Assembly: GCA_959597175.1 (NCBI GenBank)
Contig: CAUFXM010000008.1
Location: 1 to 64,000, forward strand
Origin: an uncultured Methanomassiliicoccales archaeon
GTDB taxonomy: Archaea > Thermoplasmatota > Thermoplasmata > Methanomassiliicoccales > Methanomethylophilaceae
Reading direction: 5' to 3'
DNA length: 64,000 bases
The notes beneath the pieces are model-generated. The model saw only the letters and a list, made by a program, of their open reading frames with translations, did no database searches and was not told the DNA's origin. Positions 45,401-54,218 of this stretch are shown here, one piece after another (position 1 is the stretch's first letter; every line of letters starts with the position of its first letter). Made by a program: the position numbers and the translations under genes.

Positions 45401-45583
45401 GGCTTCGGCTCCCTGGACCCTGAAGCGCTGAAGCAGGCGGTGTCGGTGCTGGTGCAACTGTCGGGAGGGGACTGCCTGATCGGGATAATTTCCCACGTGG
45501 AGGCGCTGAAGGCGCAGATCGACAGGAAGGTGCTGGTGAGGAACTCCGGAGCTCTCGGGAGCTCCCTGGAGCTGGAGGTCTGA
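42473..45583 (+). CDS. sbcC: SbcC (Rad50-type SMC ATPase)
   Basis: This 1,036-residue partner of SbcD has an ABC ATPase head split at both ends: Walker A GDTGAGKTSIFN near residue 37, signature LSGGESFMAALSLALGLSD and Walker B TLFVDEGFGSLDP at the C-terminus. Between them lie about 800 residues of coiled coil, rich in Glu, Arg and Ser, with a zinc-hook CPVCG around residue 523. The coiled coil is long and regular. Bacterial-type SbcC rather than archaeal HerA/NurA-linked Rad50 is suggested by the gene pair alone and the LGSSLELEV end. Confidence 0.95.
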   Translation: MKPLRLTMSAFGPYGGKAEVDFTAFGGRGLFLITGDTGAGKTSIFNAITYALYGRTNDDRRNVTIRSHFAEPSARTYVDLEFEHRGVLYRIVRSPEQERPKKRGTGTTSEPATAELSWDGGLVTKEKEVAAKVEEVLGMGYDQWKQVAMLAQGQFRELLDCKTEKRGEVFRRIFSTENIRRFQESLAEMVRDLKAELSKAERDVTDSMGSADIPEGSPYRSEYLEKIGKVSFAEEVLGIMSLQAGLDSGSLAEAERESAELERMKAEANRELAVAERLNESIAALERERSVSQDLEAEGTSVEEDRKLLEEINAAVRDLKAPIQALRTERERFRSLEKAKALAAVDLEVRRKAASEAEGSLAEATSREADMRDAQTRSARLGADRERYDRLDEARRQLDKAIVAHGAASKDLERLRAEKDSLDARVMDYRMFLTENEDSGARIERAKSRLSEAEARSKALKDIAGRIDRARESERAVSKAETDYAAAVARANDLEHSYTDAHTRFLMSQAGVLALQLSEGVPCPVCGSVHHPSPAIVPEGAPTQDELDELQGSLEAQRTRVSDAGNRLTEARTMAGSERVDLRERLGELGISGEPDRESLGKMSSEVSEIIRGLKEEIGTLTPLRDRVESIRREFPSIDAREAELSSAIEDASERVRGLSDSVSSLRGSVETDSAGLEFPSLEELEREIARLDAVASGIRDTIAASQERVSSAKEAVVSAEAVLSGTVSQIAEASEAAAAAERNVADILGSHSMTSQRADELLSMESRIAELEARIGDHRERVAENRARISSLTEEIAGRGPADTESMRLRIAGLMERSDAVSSFVSEIRARMTVNDTTATRVRSCLDRYSRLQGSSGEVVELADAASGTTGVKQSFESYVQGLYFRHVLEYANRRLRRMTDGRYELVVSEESMDRRTQFGLDIDVLDNYTGRKRPSKTLSGGESFMAALSLALGLSDAVQRMNGGIVIDTLFVDEGFGSLDPEALKQAVSVLVQLSGGDCLIGIISHVEALKAQIDRKVLVRNSGALGSSLELEV

Positions 45584-45590
45584 TCCCGGG

Positions 45591-45623
45591 GCCCCGCCGC
45601 CTCTTTCCGGAGGACGGCGGGGC
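45591..45623 (+). terminator. Hairpin after sbcC
   Basis: GCCCCGCCG (45591-45599) and CGGCGGGGC (45615-45623) form a 9-bp stem 8 bp after the sbcC stop. Confidence 0.6.
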
Positions 45624-45701
45624 TCCACGCCTCTTAACAAATCAACGGCGTTAAGAAAACTATAAATCCTCAGAAGGCCCAACCCTGCTCAGAGGTTTCC
45701 C

Positions 45702-46076
45702 ATGACTCAGAAATACGTTTGCGCCAAATGCGGCACCGCTGTCGAGCTCCTGTACAAGGGTGGATGCATCCCCTCCTGCTGCGGCGAGCAGATGCAGCCC
45801 GTGGAGGCCAAGACCGAGGACTTCGTCAAGGAGAAGCACGTCCCCTACATCGAGAAGCAGGACGGAGGGTTCCTCGTCAAGGTCGGCAAGGAGACCGCCC
45901 ACCCCATGGCCGAGGACCACTACATCGTCTACATCGAGATCTGCGCCGACGGCGTCTGCATGAGGAAGTACCTCAACCCCGGAGACGCACCCGAGGCGTT
46001 CTTCAAGACCGACGCCGAGAAGGTCGAGGCCTGGGAGTACTGCAACAAGCACGGGCTCTGGAAGTCCAACCAGTGA
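45702..46076 (+). CDS. dfx: Desulfoferrodoxin (superoxide reductase)
   Basis: This 124-residue, two-domain class I superoxide reductase detoxifies superoxide without making oxygen. The N-terminal desulforedoxin domain has CAKC and CC cysteines (VCAKCGT ... CIPSCCGEQM). The active domain carries EKHVPYIE, HPMAEDHYI and YCNKHGLW, the four histidines and one cysteine of the Fe(His)4Cys centre. It is typical of strict anaerobes. Upstream TATAAATC-like DNA at about 45660 may be the promoter. Confidence 0.95.
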   Translation: MTQKYVCAKCGTAVELLYKGGCIPSCCGEQMQPVEAKTEDFVKEKHVPYIEKQDGGFLVKVGKETAHPMAEDHYIVYIEICADGVCMRKYLNPGDAPEAFFKTDAEKVEAWEYCNKHGLWKSNQ

Positions 46077-46086
46077 TTCCAACCAT

Positions 46087-46104
46087 CCCTCCCTTCGGGG
46101 AGGG
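46087..46104. terminator. Hairpin between convergent genes
   Basis: CCCTCCC and GGGAGGG arms (46087-46093 and 46098-46104) lie in the 41-bp gap between dfx and the convergent winged-helix gene. Confidence 0.55.
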
Positions 46105-46117
46105 CAAACCCGTTCTA

Positions 46118-46510
46118 TCATTCCTTCTCGTCATCCCCCTCGTACATCACCTCGAAGCATCTCCGCATGTTCTCGAAGATCTCGCGAACGCTCCCTTCCT
46201 CGATGTCGATCTCCCCCTCCCTCTCACGTAGGAGCTCTCTCTGCAGCTTGTTGGTCAGAGCCAAGAGCTCGCCTCTGGGCGGGAAGAAGTACGTCAGCGC
46301 CATCCTTCCTGAGGGGCGCTTCCTGTACTCGGCGCAGAGGATGCCCTTGTTTCTAAGATCCCTGAGCATCCTGGTTATCCTCTTCTGGTCTCCGCAGAGC
46401 CCGCTGAGTTCAGATGCTATGGCGCTGCCCTTCTCGTAGATGGTGTCAATTATGCCCTGGAGCAGCTCCGTGTCCGAGACCCTCGGCCTGTACTGCCTGC
46501 TCATGGACAT
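46118..46510 (-). CDS. Winged-helix regulator divergent from the SipW-type operon
   Basis: This 130-residue winged-helix protein has TELLQGIIDTIYEKGSAIASELSGL, then the recognition-like KRITRMLRDLRNKGILCAEYR and a wing MALTYFFPP. An acidic C-terminal helix follows. It is transcribed away from the signal peptidase/fibre operon. A perfect operator palindrome lies between the two, so it is the prime candidate for control of that operon. The start is ATG 46510; a second ATG at 46504 is possible. Confidence 0.75.
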   Translation of the reverse strand: MSMSRQYRPRVSDTELLQGIIDTIYEKGSAIASELSGLCGDQKRITRMLRDLRNKGILCAEYRKRPSGRMALTYFFPPRGELLALTNKLQRELLREREGEIDIEEGSVREIFENMRRCFEVMYEGDDEKE

Positions 46511-46543
46511 TATGAAATGTATCAGTGTAGAACTAATGATTTG

Positions 46544-46586
46544 GTGAATTTCATTGGTACAGGTGAAATTCACAATCACTATATAC
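46544..46586 (+). promoter_or_regulatory. Perfect operator palindrome and TATA box of the SipW-type operon
   Basis: GTGAATTTCA (46544-46553) and TGAAATTCAC (46564-46573) are perfect 10-bp inverted arms with a 10-bp spacer. A TATA box ACTATATAC follows at 46578-46586, upstream of the signal peptidase gene at 46641. The palindrome also overlaps the promoter of the divergent regulator. Confidence 0.7.
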
Positions 46587-46640
46587 AATGGAATATGTTC
46601 TTAGATTCGCAGAGTCCGAGAACTGCCAAGGGGCGGTACG

Positions 46641-47309
46641 TTGGTCGGTATCCCAAAACTGAAACGCACTACGGTAGCGGTGATCGTCGTTGTGGTGGTG
46701 CTAGCGTCGGCCCTGATGGTCTATCTCTGGGATAAGAACGGTGGCTCGCTGGACTTCTCCGACACCCAGAGGCTGATAGTGATCTCCTCTTCCATGGACG
46801 GAGAGCCGAGGACCGAGTACGAGATCGAGACGATTCCAGTCGGTAGCATGGTGTTCGTGACGGAGGTTCCCGACGGGGCATCCGAGCGGGAGTCGTTCTA
46901 CGAATCTCTGAGGGTCGGGGACATACTGACGTTCAACTACACTCATCCGATCTCGCACGAGAGGATGGTCGTCACCCATAGGATAGTGGAGATATCCTCG
47001 TCAGGTGGCTCGTACACCTACACCATGGCCGGGGACTCCATCGTAGACGATCCGACCAACTCGTCGGTGCAGATCGTCACATCCGATTCCGGGGACATCA
47101 TCGGAAAGGTCACCGGTGTTTCTGTTTGGCTCGGATATCTGGCGACGTTCATGTCCGAATGGTACGGGAAGGTGCTGATCGTGCTGATCCCGTGCGCGAT
47201 AATCATCGCGTCGGAGGCCGGCAACATAGTGAGGGTCCTCCGCGGAGGGAAGGCGGATCAGGCAGGGCCGGATGACGCATCCGAAGAGGGAGCCGACGGG
47301 AGGTCCTGA
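46641..47309 (+). CDS. SipW-like archaeal signal peptidase I
   Basis: This 222-residue protein has an N-terminal membrane span (VAVIVVVVVLASALMVYLW) and a C-terminal one (VLIVLIPCAIIIA). The catalytic pattern is the Ser-His type found in ER and SipW signal peptidases: Ser51 in VISSSM, His113 in VVTHRIVEI and Asp132/136 in AGDSIVDDP. It heads an operon whose products carry SipW-type signal peptides, so it is likely a dedicated processing enzyme. The start is TTG 46641, preceded by AAGGGG; the exact start is uncertain. Confidence 0.88.
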   Translation: MVGIPKLKRTTVAVIVVVVVLASALMVYLWDKNGGSLDFSDTQRLIVISSSMDGEPRTEYEIETIPVGSMVFVTEVPDGASERESFYESLRVGDILTFNYTHPISHERMVVTHRIVEISSSGGSYTYTMAGDSIVDDPTNSSVQIVTSDSGDIIGKVTGVSVWLGYLATFMSEWYGKVLIVLIPCAIIIASEAGNIVRVLRGGKADQAGPDDASEEGADGRS

Positions 47310-47310
47310 C

Positions 47311-48597
47311 ATGGTCGACGAGCGCAGGAACCGGAAGGTGGCCGCGGTGATCATAATCATGCTGGTGGCCGTCGTTGCCATCGTCATCTTCTACCCCCAT
47401 CAGGTCACCGTAACGCACGAGGGCGAGGGCACGGTCGAGCCGGCAGAGGACGAAATCAGGTTCTTCGAGACCCTGATGGTCGAGGTGACGCCGGACGAAG
47501 GTTGGGAGGTCGCGGAGGTCCGTGCGGCCGGAGCCGAGGTAGACTACTCCGACGGGACCATGACCGTGACGGTCTCCATCCTCAGGTTCTCGGCTTCGAG
47601 CGTCCATATCGTCTTCCAGCCGGTGGAGGAACCGGTCGAGGTGACGCACACCGTCGCAATCACCAGCACCTCCGGCGGGACGGTGGAGCCCTCGGGGGCC
47701 GTGGAGGTCCTGGACGGGGGTTCGCTTACGCTCTCGATCTCGCCCAACAGCGGATACAGGCTTTCGGCGCTCTACGTCGACGGGGTCAGGGTAGCGTCCG
47801 GCATCGGGAGCTACACCCTCACCGACATTGTATCGGACCGCACGGTCCACGCTGTCTTCACCAGGAACGGCGGAGGCGGTGGCACCGTCACCCCATACCT
47901 GGTGGGGATAGAGGTCACGATGGAACCGAACAGGACCGTCTACGCCATCGGTGACGTCTTCGACCCTGAAGGCATGGTGGTGGTGGCCCGCTACAGCGAC
48001 GGGTCCGAGCGCACACTGGCTGACGGGGAGTATTCGTGGTCACCGGTCGAGTCACTGGGTGTCGATGACACCGAGGTGACGGTATCCTACAGAGGATTCA
48101 CCGACACCGTCGGGATATCCGTCGTCGATCCGGGGGACTTCTCCGTCATCGTGACAAGTCTGTCGGGGATATGTGTGTCCGAAGGGGCGCTTACAGCATT
48201 CTCTGACGACACAGACATGCGTCTGAGCGACTTCTCGTTCCGCACATCGAACATCGTCCCTGGTGTGGAGCAGACCGCCATTATGACAGTGACGAACAGC
48301 ACAGCGACCGACCTCGATGCCGTCCTTTTCGTGCAGGATCTGGACCTGTCCGGAACGGAGTTGGCGGAGCAGATAACCATCAGCGCAACATCCGGGTCCG
48401 CAACGGTGTCGGCGTCGGTCTCTGAGATCGGCCACGGGGTCCTCCTGGATCTGGGCACGGTGCCCGCTGGAGGATCCATGGAGGTGACGGTGGCGCTGTC
48501 GTTCCCACAGTCCGAAGACAACAACGAGGCGATGGGTCAGACCATCTCTTTCACTTTGGGGGTGTTCGCGGACGACCTATCGGAGGTGTCCGGATGA
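47311..48597 (+). CDS. Membrane-tethered TasA-like accessory protein
   Basis: This 428-residue protein has an N-terminal signal-anchor (VAAVIIIMLVAVVAIVIFYP), two repeats of the bacterial Ig-like or InlB-like type (TSTSGGTVEPSGAVEV and others), then a Big-3-like domain (DVFDPEGMVVVARYSDGS). The C-terminal third resembles a TasA/camelysin domain (FRTSNIVPGVEQTAIMTVTN, then VLLDLGTVPAGGSMEVTVA). It lacks the SipW-type signal of the next three genes. It may anchor or nucleate the fibre. It starts 2 bp after the signal peptidase stop. Confidence 0.75.
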   Translation: MVDERRNRKVAAVIIIMLVAVVAIVIFYPHQVTVTHEGEGTVEPAEDEIRFFETLMVEVTPDEGWEVAEVRAAGAEVDYSDGTMTVTVSILRFSASSVHIVFQPVEEPVEVTHTVAITSTSGGTVEPSGAVEVLDGGSLTLSISPNSGYRLSALYVDGVRVASGIGSYTLTDIVSDRTVHAVFTRNGGGGGTVTPYLVGIEVTMEPNRTVYAIGDVFDPEGMVVVARYSDGSERTLADGEYSWSPVESLGVDDTEVTVSYRGFTDTVGISVVDPGDFSVIVTSLSGICVSEGALTAFSDDTDMRLSDFSFRTSNIVPGVEQTAIMTVTNSTATDLDAVLFVQDLDLSGTELAEQITISATSGSATVSASVSEIGHGVLLDLGTVPAGGSMEVTVALSFPQSEDNNEAMGQTISFTLGVFADDLSEVSG

Positions 48598-48619
48598 TTC
48601 TTGAACACCAGGAGGAAGC

Positions 48620-49777
48620 ATGAAGACAGAGACGAAGGCCGTGGCCGCTTCGCTGGTGGTCCTCCTGCTGGCGCTTTCGTCGGCGGGCGGTGTCACCTAC
48701 TCGTGGTTCTCGGTCTCACAGGAGTACAACGTGGACATCGGCGCGTCCGAACTGGACGTGGGTTACGAACTCCACTCGGACGGGTCGGTTCTGGACGGGA
48801 ACACCGTGACCCTCATCGAGGGGACGAACAACCTGACACTGTACGTGACGAACAACAACAGCGTGCCTCTGGGGTTCGAGGTGTCTTTCACCATCCCCAG
48901 GTACACGGCGTACTCGGATTCGACCTACACGACGCTGGTGGGGGATCTCGCCAGCCCTGATGCAGAGTCCGTTGATACGACCCTGGACAGCGCGAGACTC
49001 AACGGGTATCTTGCGAACAGCCTCAACGCGATCACCGTCAGCTACATGGGCGGAACAGCTCAGACGCTCGGGACTCCGAACGGCAATAACATCCCATACG
49101 GAGAATCCAATCATCTGTCATCAAGAACTGTCGGGGACCAGACATGGTACATCATCGAGAACCTGTACTCTGCATCGTATGTCAGTGCTCTGGCGCCGGG
49201 GAGCACTGCGGTCATCAGCATCGCCGTCAACGTAGGTTCCGGATACACAGCGAATTCGTGCTTGCAGCCGACGATATCGGCGATAGCCACGCAGCCTAAC
49301 GCCACTGATCAAAGGACGGTCGATCTGGATGAGAACCTGACAGGGAGCTTCAGCGTGTCGGATCTGAACGGTTATCCTACGGACGTTCTCTTCAGCGATT
49401 CGGCAGGAATGTACAGCGTGACCGTGGGTTGGGGGGCCATAGCCACATCAGGTTTGGAGACGGTGACGGTGGCCATCACGGATTCGGAATCAAAGATAAC
49501 AGTGAATGTTACGGGCACGTCGTCAGACGGTTCGGCCATCACATTGGACGGCGATGTGAGGTATTCCATCACGGTGGACTGCAACGGCATCACAGGGGTC
49601 AGCAACTCATCATCGGACGTCCAGTGCTCATTCGATCTGGGCACGAGCGGCATCAATGTGACATTCAGTGACGTGGCGTCCGAGGGGACCCACACAATTT
49701 CTTACTTCTCAGCAGGGGGGCAGGCGGTCACCGCCGACCCCGGATCGGAATCAGTTCAGACAGAGGTATCAGCATGA
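48620..49777 (+). CDS. SipW-type signal protein, TasA/camelysin-like (paralogue 1)
   Basis: This 385-residue protein has a SipW-dependent-type signal peptide: KAVAASLVVLLLALSSAGG followed by VTYSWFS, matching the GG-x-T-Y/W-S/A-x-F signature of TasA and CalY precursors. The mature part is a beta-rich TasA-like domain (LYVTNNNSVPLGFEVSFTI), then beta-sandwich repeats. A Shine-Dalgarno GGAGG is 5 bp before ATG 48620. Its TGA overlaps the start of paralogue 2. It is probably a fibre subunit processed by the signal peptidase at 46641. Confidence 0.82.
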   Translation: MKTETKAVAASLVVLLLALSSAGGVTYSWFSVSQEYNVDIGASELDVGYELHSDGSVLDGNTVTLIEGTNNLTLYVTNNNSVPLGFEVSFTIPRYTAYSDSTYTTLVGDLASPDAESVDTTLDSARLNGYLANSLNAITVSYMGGTAQTLGTPNGNNIPYGESNHLSSRTVGDQTWYIIENLYSASYVSALAPGSTAVISIAVNVGSGYTANSCLQPTISAIATQPNATDQRTVDLDENLTGSFSVSDLNGYPTDVLFSDSAGMYSVTVGWGAIATSGLETVTVAITDSESKITVNVTGTSSDGSAITLDGDVRYSITVDCNGITGVSNSSSDVQCSFDLGTSGINVTFSDVASEGTHTISYFSAGGQAVTADPGSESVQTEVSA

Positions 49778-51861
49778 GGACAGAGGTCAAAGCGGTCGCG
49801 GCGTCCGTGATCGTCATAGCGATATGCCTGGCTGCGGTCGGAGGCGTGACATACTCATGGTTCTCCGACACGCAGCAGGCTGATGTGGACGTAACGGCCG
49901 GATCCATCGAACTGGATATGGATATCACGAACGTGCGGGTGTCTTCATATCCATACAGTGCGTCAACGGAAGTGTCGAATGATTCGGGGGCGCAGACAGT
50001 CACCGACCTCAACGGTTCGGTGTACTACACGACGTCCACCGGAGGCACCTCCACGGTGCTCCAGATCGTGTTCACGAACGCGGCGCCAGGTGACAGGATA
50101 ACGTTCCAGGTGTCCGGAACCCTGGACAACACGATAAGAGTCGCGTACTACGAGACGTACAGCATCGCCCAGAATCTGATCCATAGCGTACCGGCTGGGA
50201 CACCCGCTCCATTTACGGTGGACGGACTGGATGACGAACCGCAGGAGTTCTCCCCCGGTACCAATCAGTCAATCACGTCCGACACCGTCTCGATCACGAT
50301 GAACACCGACGCTGGGAACGAGTATCAGGGGGCTCAGTTCGGAATCACCATCGTGTTCTCCGCTGTGCAGTTCAACGCACCATCGGGAGGGTCCACTGAT
50401 GTTGAAGTGAGTGAGGGCCTCAACAGCATCACCACCACCTCCACGCCGGAGGGCGTCCAGTCGATCAATGTCTCGTTCAATGCCAGTAGTGGCCAGGAGG
50501 GGATTTACACTCTGGAGTCAGTCACAGCATCTGATGTCGGATACACTGTTTCTGACGGTGAGTCCTTCCTGGTCGGAATCGACATATCCGGTCCTTCTAA
50601 CGATGTATTGACAGGGACTTCCACTACGGTAACAAGTGTGGTCGACGGAGACTACATAAGCGTCAGTCTGACTGTTTACCACGATGGTACCGATGTGACC
50701 GACAATGTCAATCCATCTGTTACTTACGATGAGGTGTCAGGAACTTCGACTATAGTGTTCTCGACATCCGCAGGGTTCTCGCCATACTATATCATTGCCG
50801 ATACCGAGGCAACCATCGAAGGGAAGTTTTATTCCTCTCTGTCAGACGCTTTTGGTGGAGCCGAGGATGGCGATACGGTCGTTCTCATAGCCGACGTAGA
50901 CGTCAGCGAGCCGATTTCAGTGGACAGTTCGGTCACTCTGGATCTGAACGGACACACGATCACCAACAATGTGGAGGCAGAACGCGCGTTCATAGTAAAC
51001 TCGTCCGCTTTCACCGTGGACGGCACCGTTGAAGGGAGTGCGATGGTGATTCCCGATACAAACACGGGATCCTACGGCTTCATCAAGGTGACAGTGCCAA
51101 GTACCATAACGCTGAACAGCGGAAGCTACAGCGGTAACACAGACGACGGAGCGTTCGTGAAGGTCTTCCGCACCGGTACGTTGGATGCGTCGGGTTCCTC
51201 CGTCATATTCAACGGTGCCACGATGACATCCAACAATCGGTTCTTCTCTACGGACACCCTGACGACCAGTGCTGATACCGTAGCTTTGCAGGTGACTGAC
51301 GGCACATACACATCAGAGGGTCAGACATTTGGACTCGATATCCTGTATCCCGCTAAGGTGGTGTTCGAGAGAGCGACCGTCACTGCCGGTACAGGACCCT
51401 GCATAGAGGTCTGCGGTCCAGCGGCAACATTCACCGACTGCACGTTCAAGGTGACAGGAACCAACTCTAACAACTTCGGGACAACGGCAGTGGCCGTGAG
51501 CTATGGCGGTACAGCCACCATAGAGAGCGGGACATATTCAGCATCCTATGGATACGGTGCTTATGTCTACAACAGCGGGGGAACCATAATCATAAACGGC
51601 GGGATCGTGAGCGGAGGGAACAACGCCATTCGTGCTGATGAGAGTACCGAAGAAGACTACTCATCTGCAATCTACGTCCACGGAGGAAACACTGTCGGTT
51701 CGTGGTTTACCAATGATGCTGTGGTTGCTCCGATTCTTGTCTACGGTGGAACACACACTACGGATGTGACCGACTACCTGGCCTCTGGTTACGAGATCCA
51801 AGAGAATGACGACGGCACCTACACGGTCGTGGCAACCACGGCCGGGGAGGGCGGTGTTTGA
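49774..51861 (+). CDS. SipW-type signal protein with beta-helix (paralogue 2)
   Basis: This 695-residue protein has a SipW-type signal KAVAASVIVIAICLAAVGG then VTYSWFSDTQQADVDVTAG. The TasA-like domain reads YYTTSTGG ... VFTNAAPGDRITFQVSGTL. Residues 350-670 form a right-handed parallel beta-helix-like region (VTLDLNGHTI, FTVDGTVEG, IESGTYSASYGYGAYVY). It ends in GGTHTTDVTDYLASGYEIQ, a motif also found, out of frame, after paralogue 3. The start overlaps the stop of paralogue 1 (ATGA). Confidence 0.82.
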   Translation: MRTEVKAVAASVIVIAICLAAVGGVTYSWFSDTQQADVDVTAGSIELDMDITNVRVSSYPYSASTEVSNDSGAQTVTDLNGSVYYTTSTGGTSTVLQIVFTNAAPGDRITFQVSGTLDNTIRVAYYETYSIAQNLIHSVPAGTPAPFTVDGLDDEPQEFSPGTNQSITSDTVSITMNTDAGNEYQGAQFGITIVFSAVQFNAPSGGSTDVEVSEGLNSITTTSTPEGVQSINVSFNASSGQEGIYTLESVTASDVGYTVSDGESFLVGIDISGPSNDVLTGTSTTVTSVVDGDYISVSLTVYHDGTDVTDNVNPSVTYDEVSGTSTIVFSTSAGFSPYYIIADTEATIEGKFYSSLSDAFGGAEDGDTVVLIADVDVSEPISVDSSVTLDLNGHTITNNVEAERAFIVNSSAFTVDGTVEGSAMVIPDTNTGSYGFIKVTVPSTITLNSGSYSGNTDDGAFVKVFRTGTLDASGSSVIFNGATMTSNNRFFSTDTLTTSADTVALQVTDGTYTSEGQTFGLDILYPAKVVFERATVTAGTGPCIEVCGPAATFTDCTFKVTGTNSNNFGTTAVAVSYGGTATIESGTYSASYGYGAYVYNSGGTIIINGGIVSGGNNAIRADESTEEDYSSAIYVHGGNTVGSWFTNDAVVAPILVYGGTHTTDVTDYLASGYEIQENDDGTYTVVATTAGEGGV

Positions 51862-51902
51862 AGGCTCATTGGGTCTTCGGATCTCATTTTTGATGTGATA
51901 AC

Positions 51903-54218
51903 ATGAACAGCACAACGAAAGCAGTCATGGCATCTGCTGTGGTGATTGCGCTCTGTCTCTGTGTGGTTGGAGGAACCACATACTCCTGGTTCTCCGACAC
52001 TGAGCGGGCGGACATCGACATCACAGCTGGAAACATCGAACTGGAAATGACGTTCCAGGGTTTCTACATCCAGTCGTACGGTGACAACGCACCCGTGTAC
52101 ATGACAGATGAGGGTGATGAATACACGACCACTCTGGGAGGGAAGGTGTCATACACAACCTCCACGGGTGATGGCACCGCATCAATCGAGATAACATTCA
52201 CCAATGCCGCACCCGGCGACATGGTGGGATTCGAGTACTACGGTACTCTCACGAACTCAATCAACGTGTACTACAGCGAGACCAGTCAGGTCACGGAGAC
52301 CACGGACACCGGCCTGGAGTCGCCATTCATTGTTAATGGACTCAGCCAGGCATCGGTAAGCTATGCTGCTTCGCAGGCTCCTCACAACATCAAGGGTTCT
52401 GATGATTGCGGAGAGGTCGTCGTCATGATGGACACCCAGGCTGGTAACAACTACAAGAGCACATCGTACACCGTCTCCATAGTGTTCCAGGCTGTCCAGG
52501 CAAACGCACCGTCACAATCCACTTCCACATCAGTGAGCGTCGGCGCTGGGAACAACATAGTCAACGTGACCGGACAGGGGATGATGAGCTCAGCGACGGT
52601 CAGCTTCACAAGCGCTACGGCTACCGACGAGATCCTCACGGTCTCATCGCTGAGCCAGCAGTCCGCTGACGGTTACTCCATTTCCACAGGCAACGCCATA
52701 TTGGGAGGTGTCGAGGTGACCAGCAGCAATGGCGGAGACGCACTCCAGAGAACACCGGTCACAGTGTCGATGGTACTCGCAGGCGATCTCAGCAATACGG
52801 TCAATACGCCTCTCACCTTCTACCATGGCAGTGTGCCATTCAATCCAGCCGGTGGGTACACGGCAACATACGACTCCGCATCAGATACGACCATTGTCGT
52901 GTTCCAGACCAGCGACGGATTTTCCCCATATTTCGTAACCTCTGCTGTTGAGGCCAAGATTGGTGGCACATACTACCCCACCATTGAGAACGCCATAGAT
53001 GCCAGTTCCGGCGACGAGAGGATACAGATTCTTGTGGACGTTACCCTGGATTCCGATCTCAGCATACCGATTGAGTTCGAGGTTCCAGAGGGATTCGATG
53101 TGACGGTCAACCTGAACGGCTACAACATAATCTCTCAGCAGGACGTGTTCAGGGTACTCGGAAGTCTCACACTTGAGGGTGATGGCATGGTCATGGCGGG
53201 AAGCCATGATGGAACAATACCCGTTGGTGAGGAGTATGTCACGCTCTTCGCCTATGGGGGAACCATAACCATCGACGGCGGTACATACATAGCGCAGGAC
53301 AAGGCTGAGGTTGTTTACGTCCATGATCACGGGCAGGTCTACATCAACGACGGCATGTTCGGTTCTCTGAGCACTGAGACTGATTGGGGCAATGTTCTGA
53401 ACGTGTCTAACGGCACTGCAACCGTAGATTGTATAGTGGTCCGGGGAGGAGTCTTCGCGAATTATAATCCGGCATCTGGTGACGATAACCTCGGGGGTTC
53501 GTTCCTGGCTGACGGTTATGTTACACTATATGACGACATGTCTGTGGATCTCCAGGACCAGAGTCATCAATTCACTGGTTACACAGTGTATGGTTCGGAC
53601 AATCTTGACCTTTCCAATATCGCCACTGCGGGTGAGTTCTATGCAGCGTTGCAGCTCGTTCCCGAGAACTGGACCATCGTTCTGCAGGACAACATCACGA
53701 TAGAGGATGTGGGGCAATATGGCAATGGTACGCCTAGCACATATTGCCTGGTGGACGGCATCACCATAGATCTTAACGGTCATACGATCACAGTTTTGAC
53801 AAATGACCGCTTCATGTTCGCAGGTGATGACATCACGGTGAAGAATGGGACCGTGCAGGCGGGGTCTTCTTCCTCTTCATCTTCAGGATATATATCATAT
53901 CCGATTGCCATCACTTCGGGAGCGCAGGACGCGACGTTTGAGGACTTAGTCGTTTACGGAGGCATCGAAGCACTGGGCAATGGTGCATCTCTGACGTTGA
54001 ACAACGTAACCGCAGAAGGAACCAACTACTATGCCGTGTACCTCGCAGGAGGAGCCACTGTGACCATCAACGGGGGTTCCTATGAGCCGGGAGACTATGA
54101 AGTATGCTTCTACACCCAGACTGCTGCCGACACCGTGATAGTTAACTCCGCGAGCACTATCGGTACTCTGCACGGAGGTATGGGTTCGGTTGTGGACAAT
54201 AGGACTTCTCAGCCTTGA
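51903..54218 (+). CDS. SipW-type signal protein with beta-helix (paralogue 3, truncated end)
   Basis: This 771-residue paralogue of the preceding gene has signal KAVMASAVVIALCLCVVGG then TTYSWFSDTERADIDITAG, TasA-like domain VSYTTSTGDGTASIEITFTNAAPGDM, and a beta-helix (ITIDLNGHTITVLT, LTLNNVTAEGTNYYAVYLAG). It stops at 54218 after VVDNRTSQP. The C-terminal motif present in paralogue 2 (GGTHTTDVTDYLASGY) occurs here only in another frame, at about 54290-54340. So the gene seems to have lost its end by frameshift. Its AT content is higher than that of core genes. Confidence 0.8.
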   Translation: MNSTTKAVMASAVVIALCLCVVGGTTYSWFSDTERADIDITAGNIELEMTFQGFYIQSYGDNAPVYMTDEGDEYTTTLGGKVSYTTSTGDGTASIEITFTNAAPGDMVGFEYYGTLTNSINVYYSETSQVTETTDTGLESPFIVNGLSQASVSYAASQAPHNIKGSDDCGEVVVMMDTQAGNNYKSTSYTVSIVFQAVQANAPSQSTSTSVSVGAGNNIVNVTGQGMMSSATVSFTSATATDEILTVSSLSQQSADGYSISTGNAILGGVEVTSSNGGDALQRTPVTVSMVLAGDLSNTVNTPLTFYHGSVPFNPAGGYTATYDSASDTTIVVFQTSDGFSPYFVTSAVEAKIGGTYYPTIENAIDASSGDERIQILVDVTLDSDLSIPIEFEVPEGFDVTVNLNGYNIISQQDVFRVLGSLTLEGDGMVMAGSHDGTIPVGEEYVTLFAYGGTITIDGGTYIAQDKAEVVYVHDHGQVYINDGMFGSLSTETDWGNVLNVSNGTATVDCIVVRGGVFANYNPASGDDNLGGSFLADGYVTLYDDMSVDLQDQSHQFTGYTVYGSDNLDLSNIATAGEFYAALQLVPENWTIVLQDNITIEDVGQYGNGTPSTYCLVDGITIDLNGHTITVLTNDRFMFAGDDITVKNGTVQAGSSSSSSSGYISYPIAITSGAQDATFEDLVVYGGIEALGNGASLTLNNVTAEGTNYYAVYLAGGATVTINGGSYEPGDYEVCFYTQTAADTVIVNSASTIGTLHGGMGSVVDNRTSQP

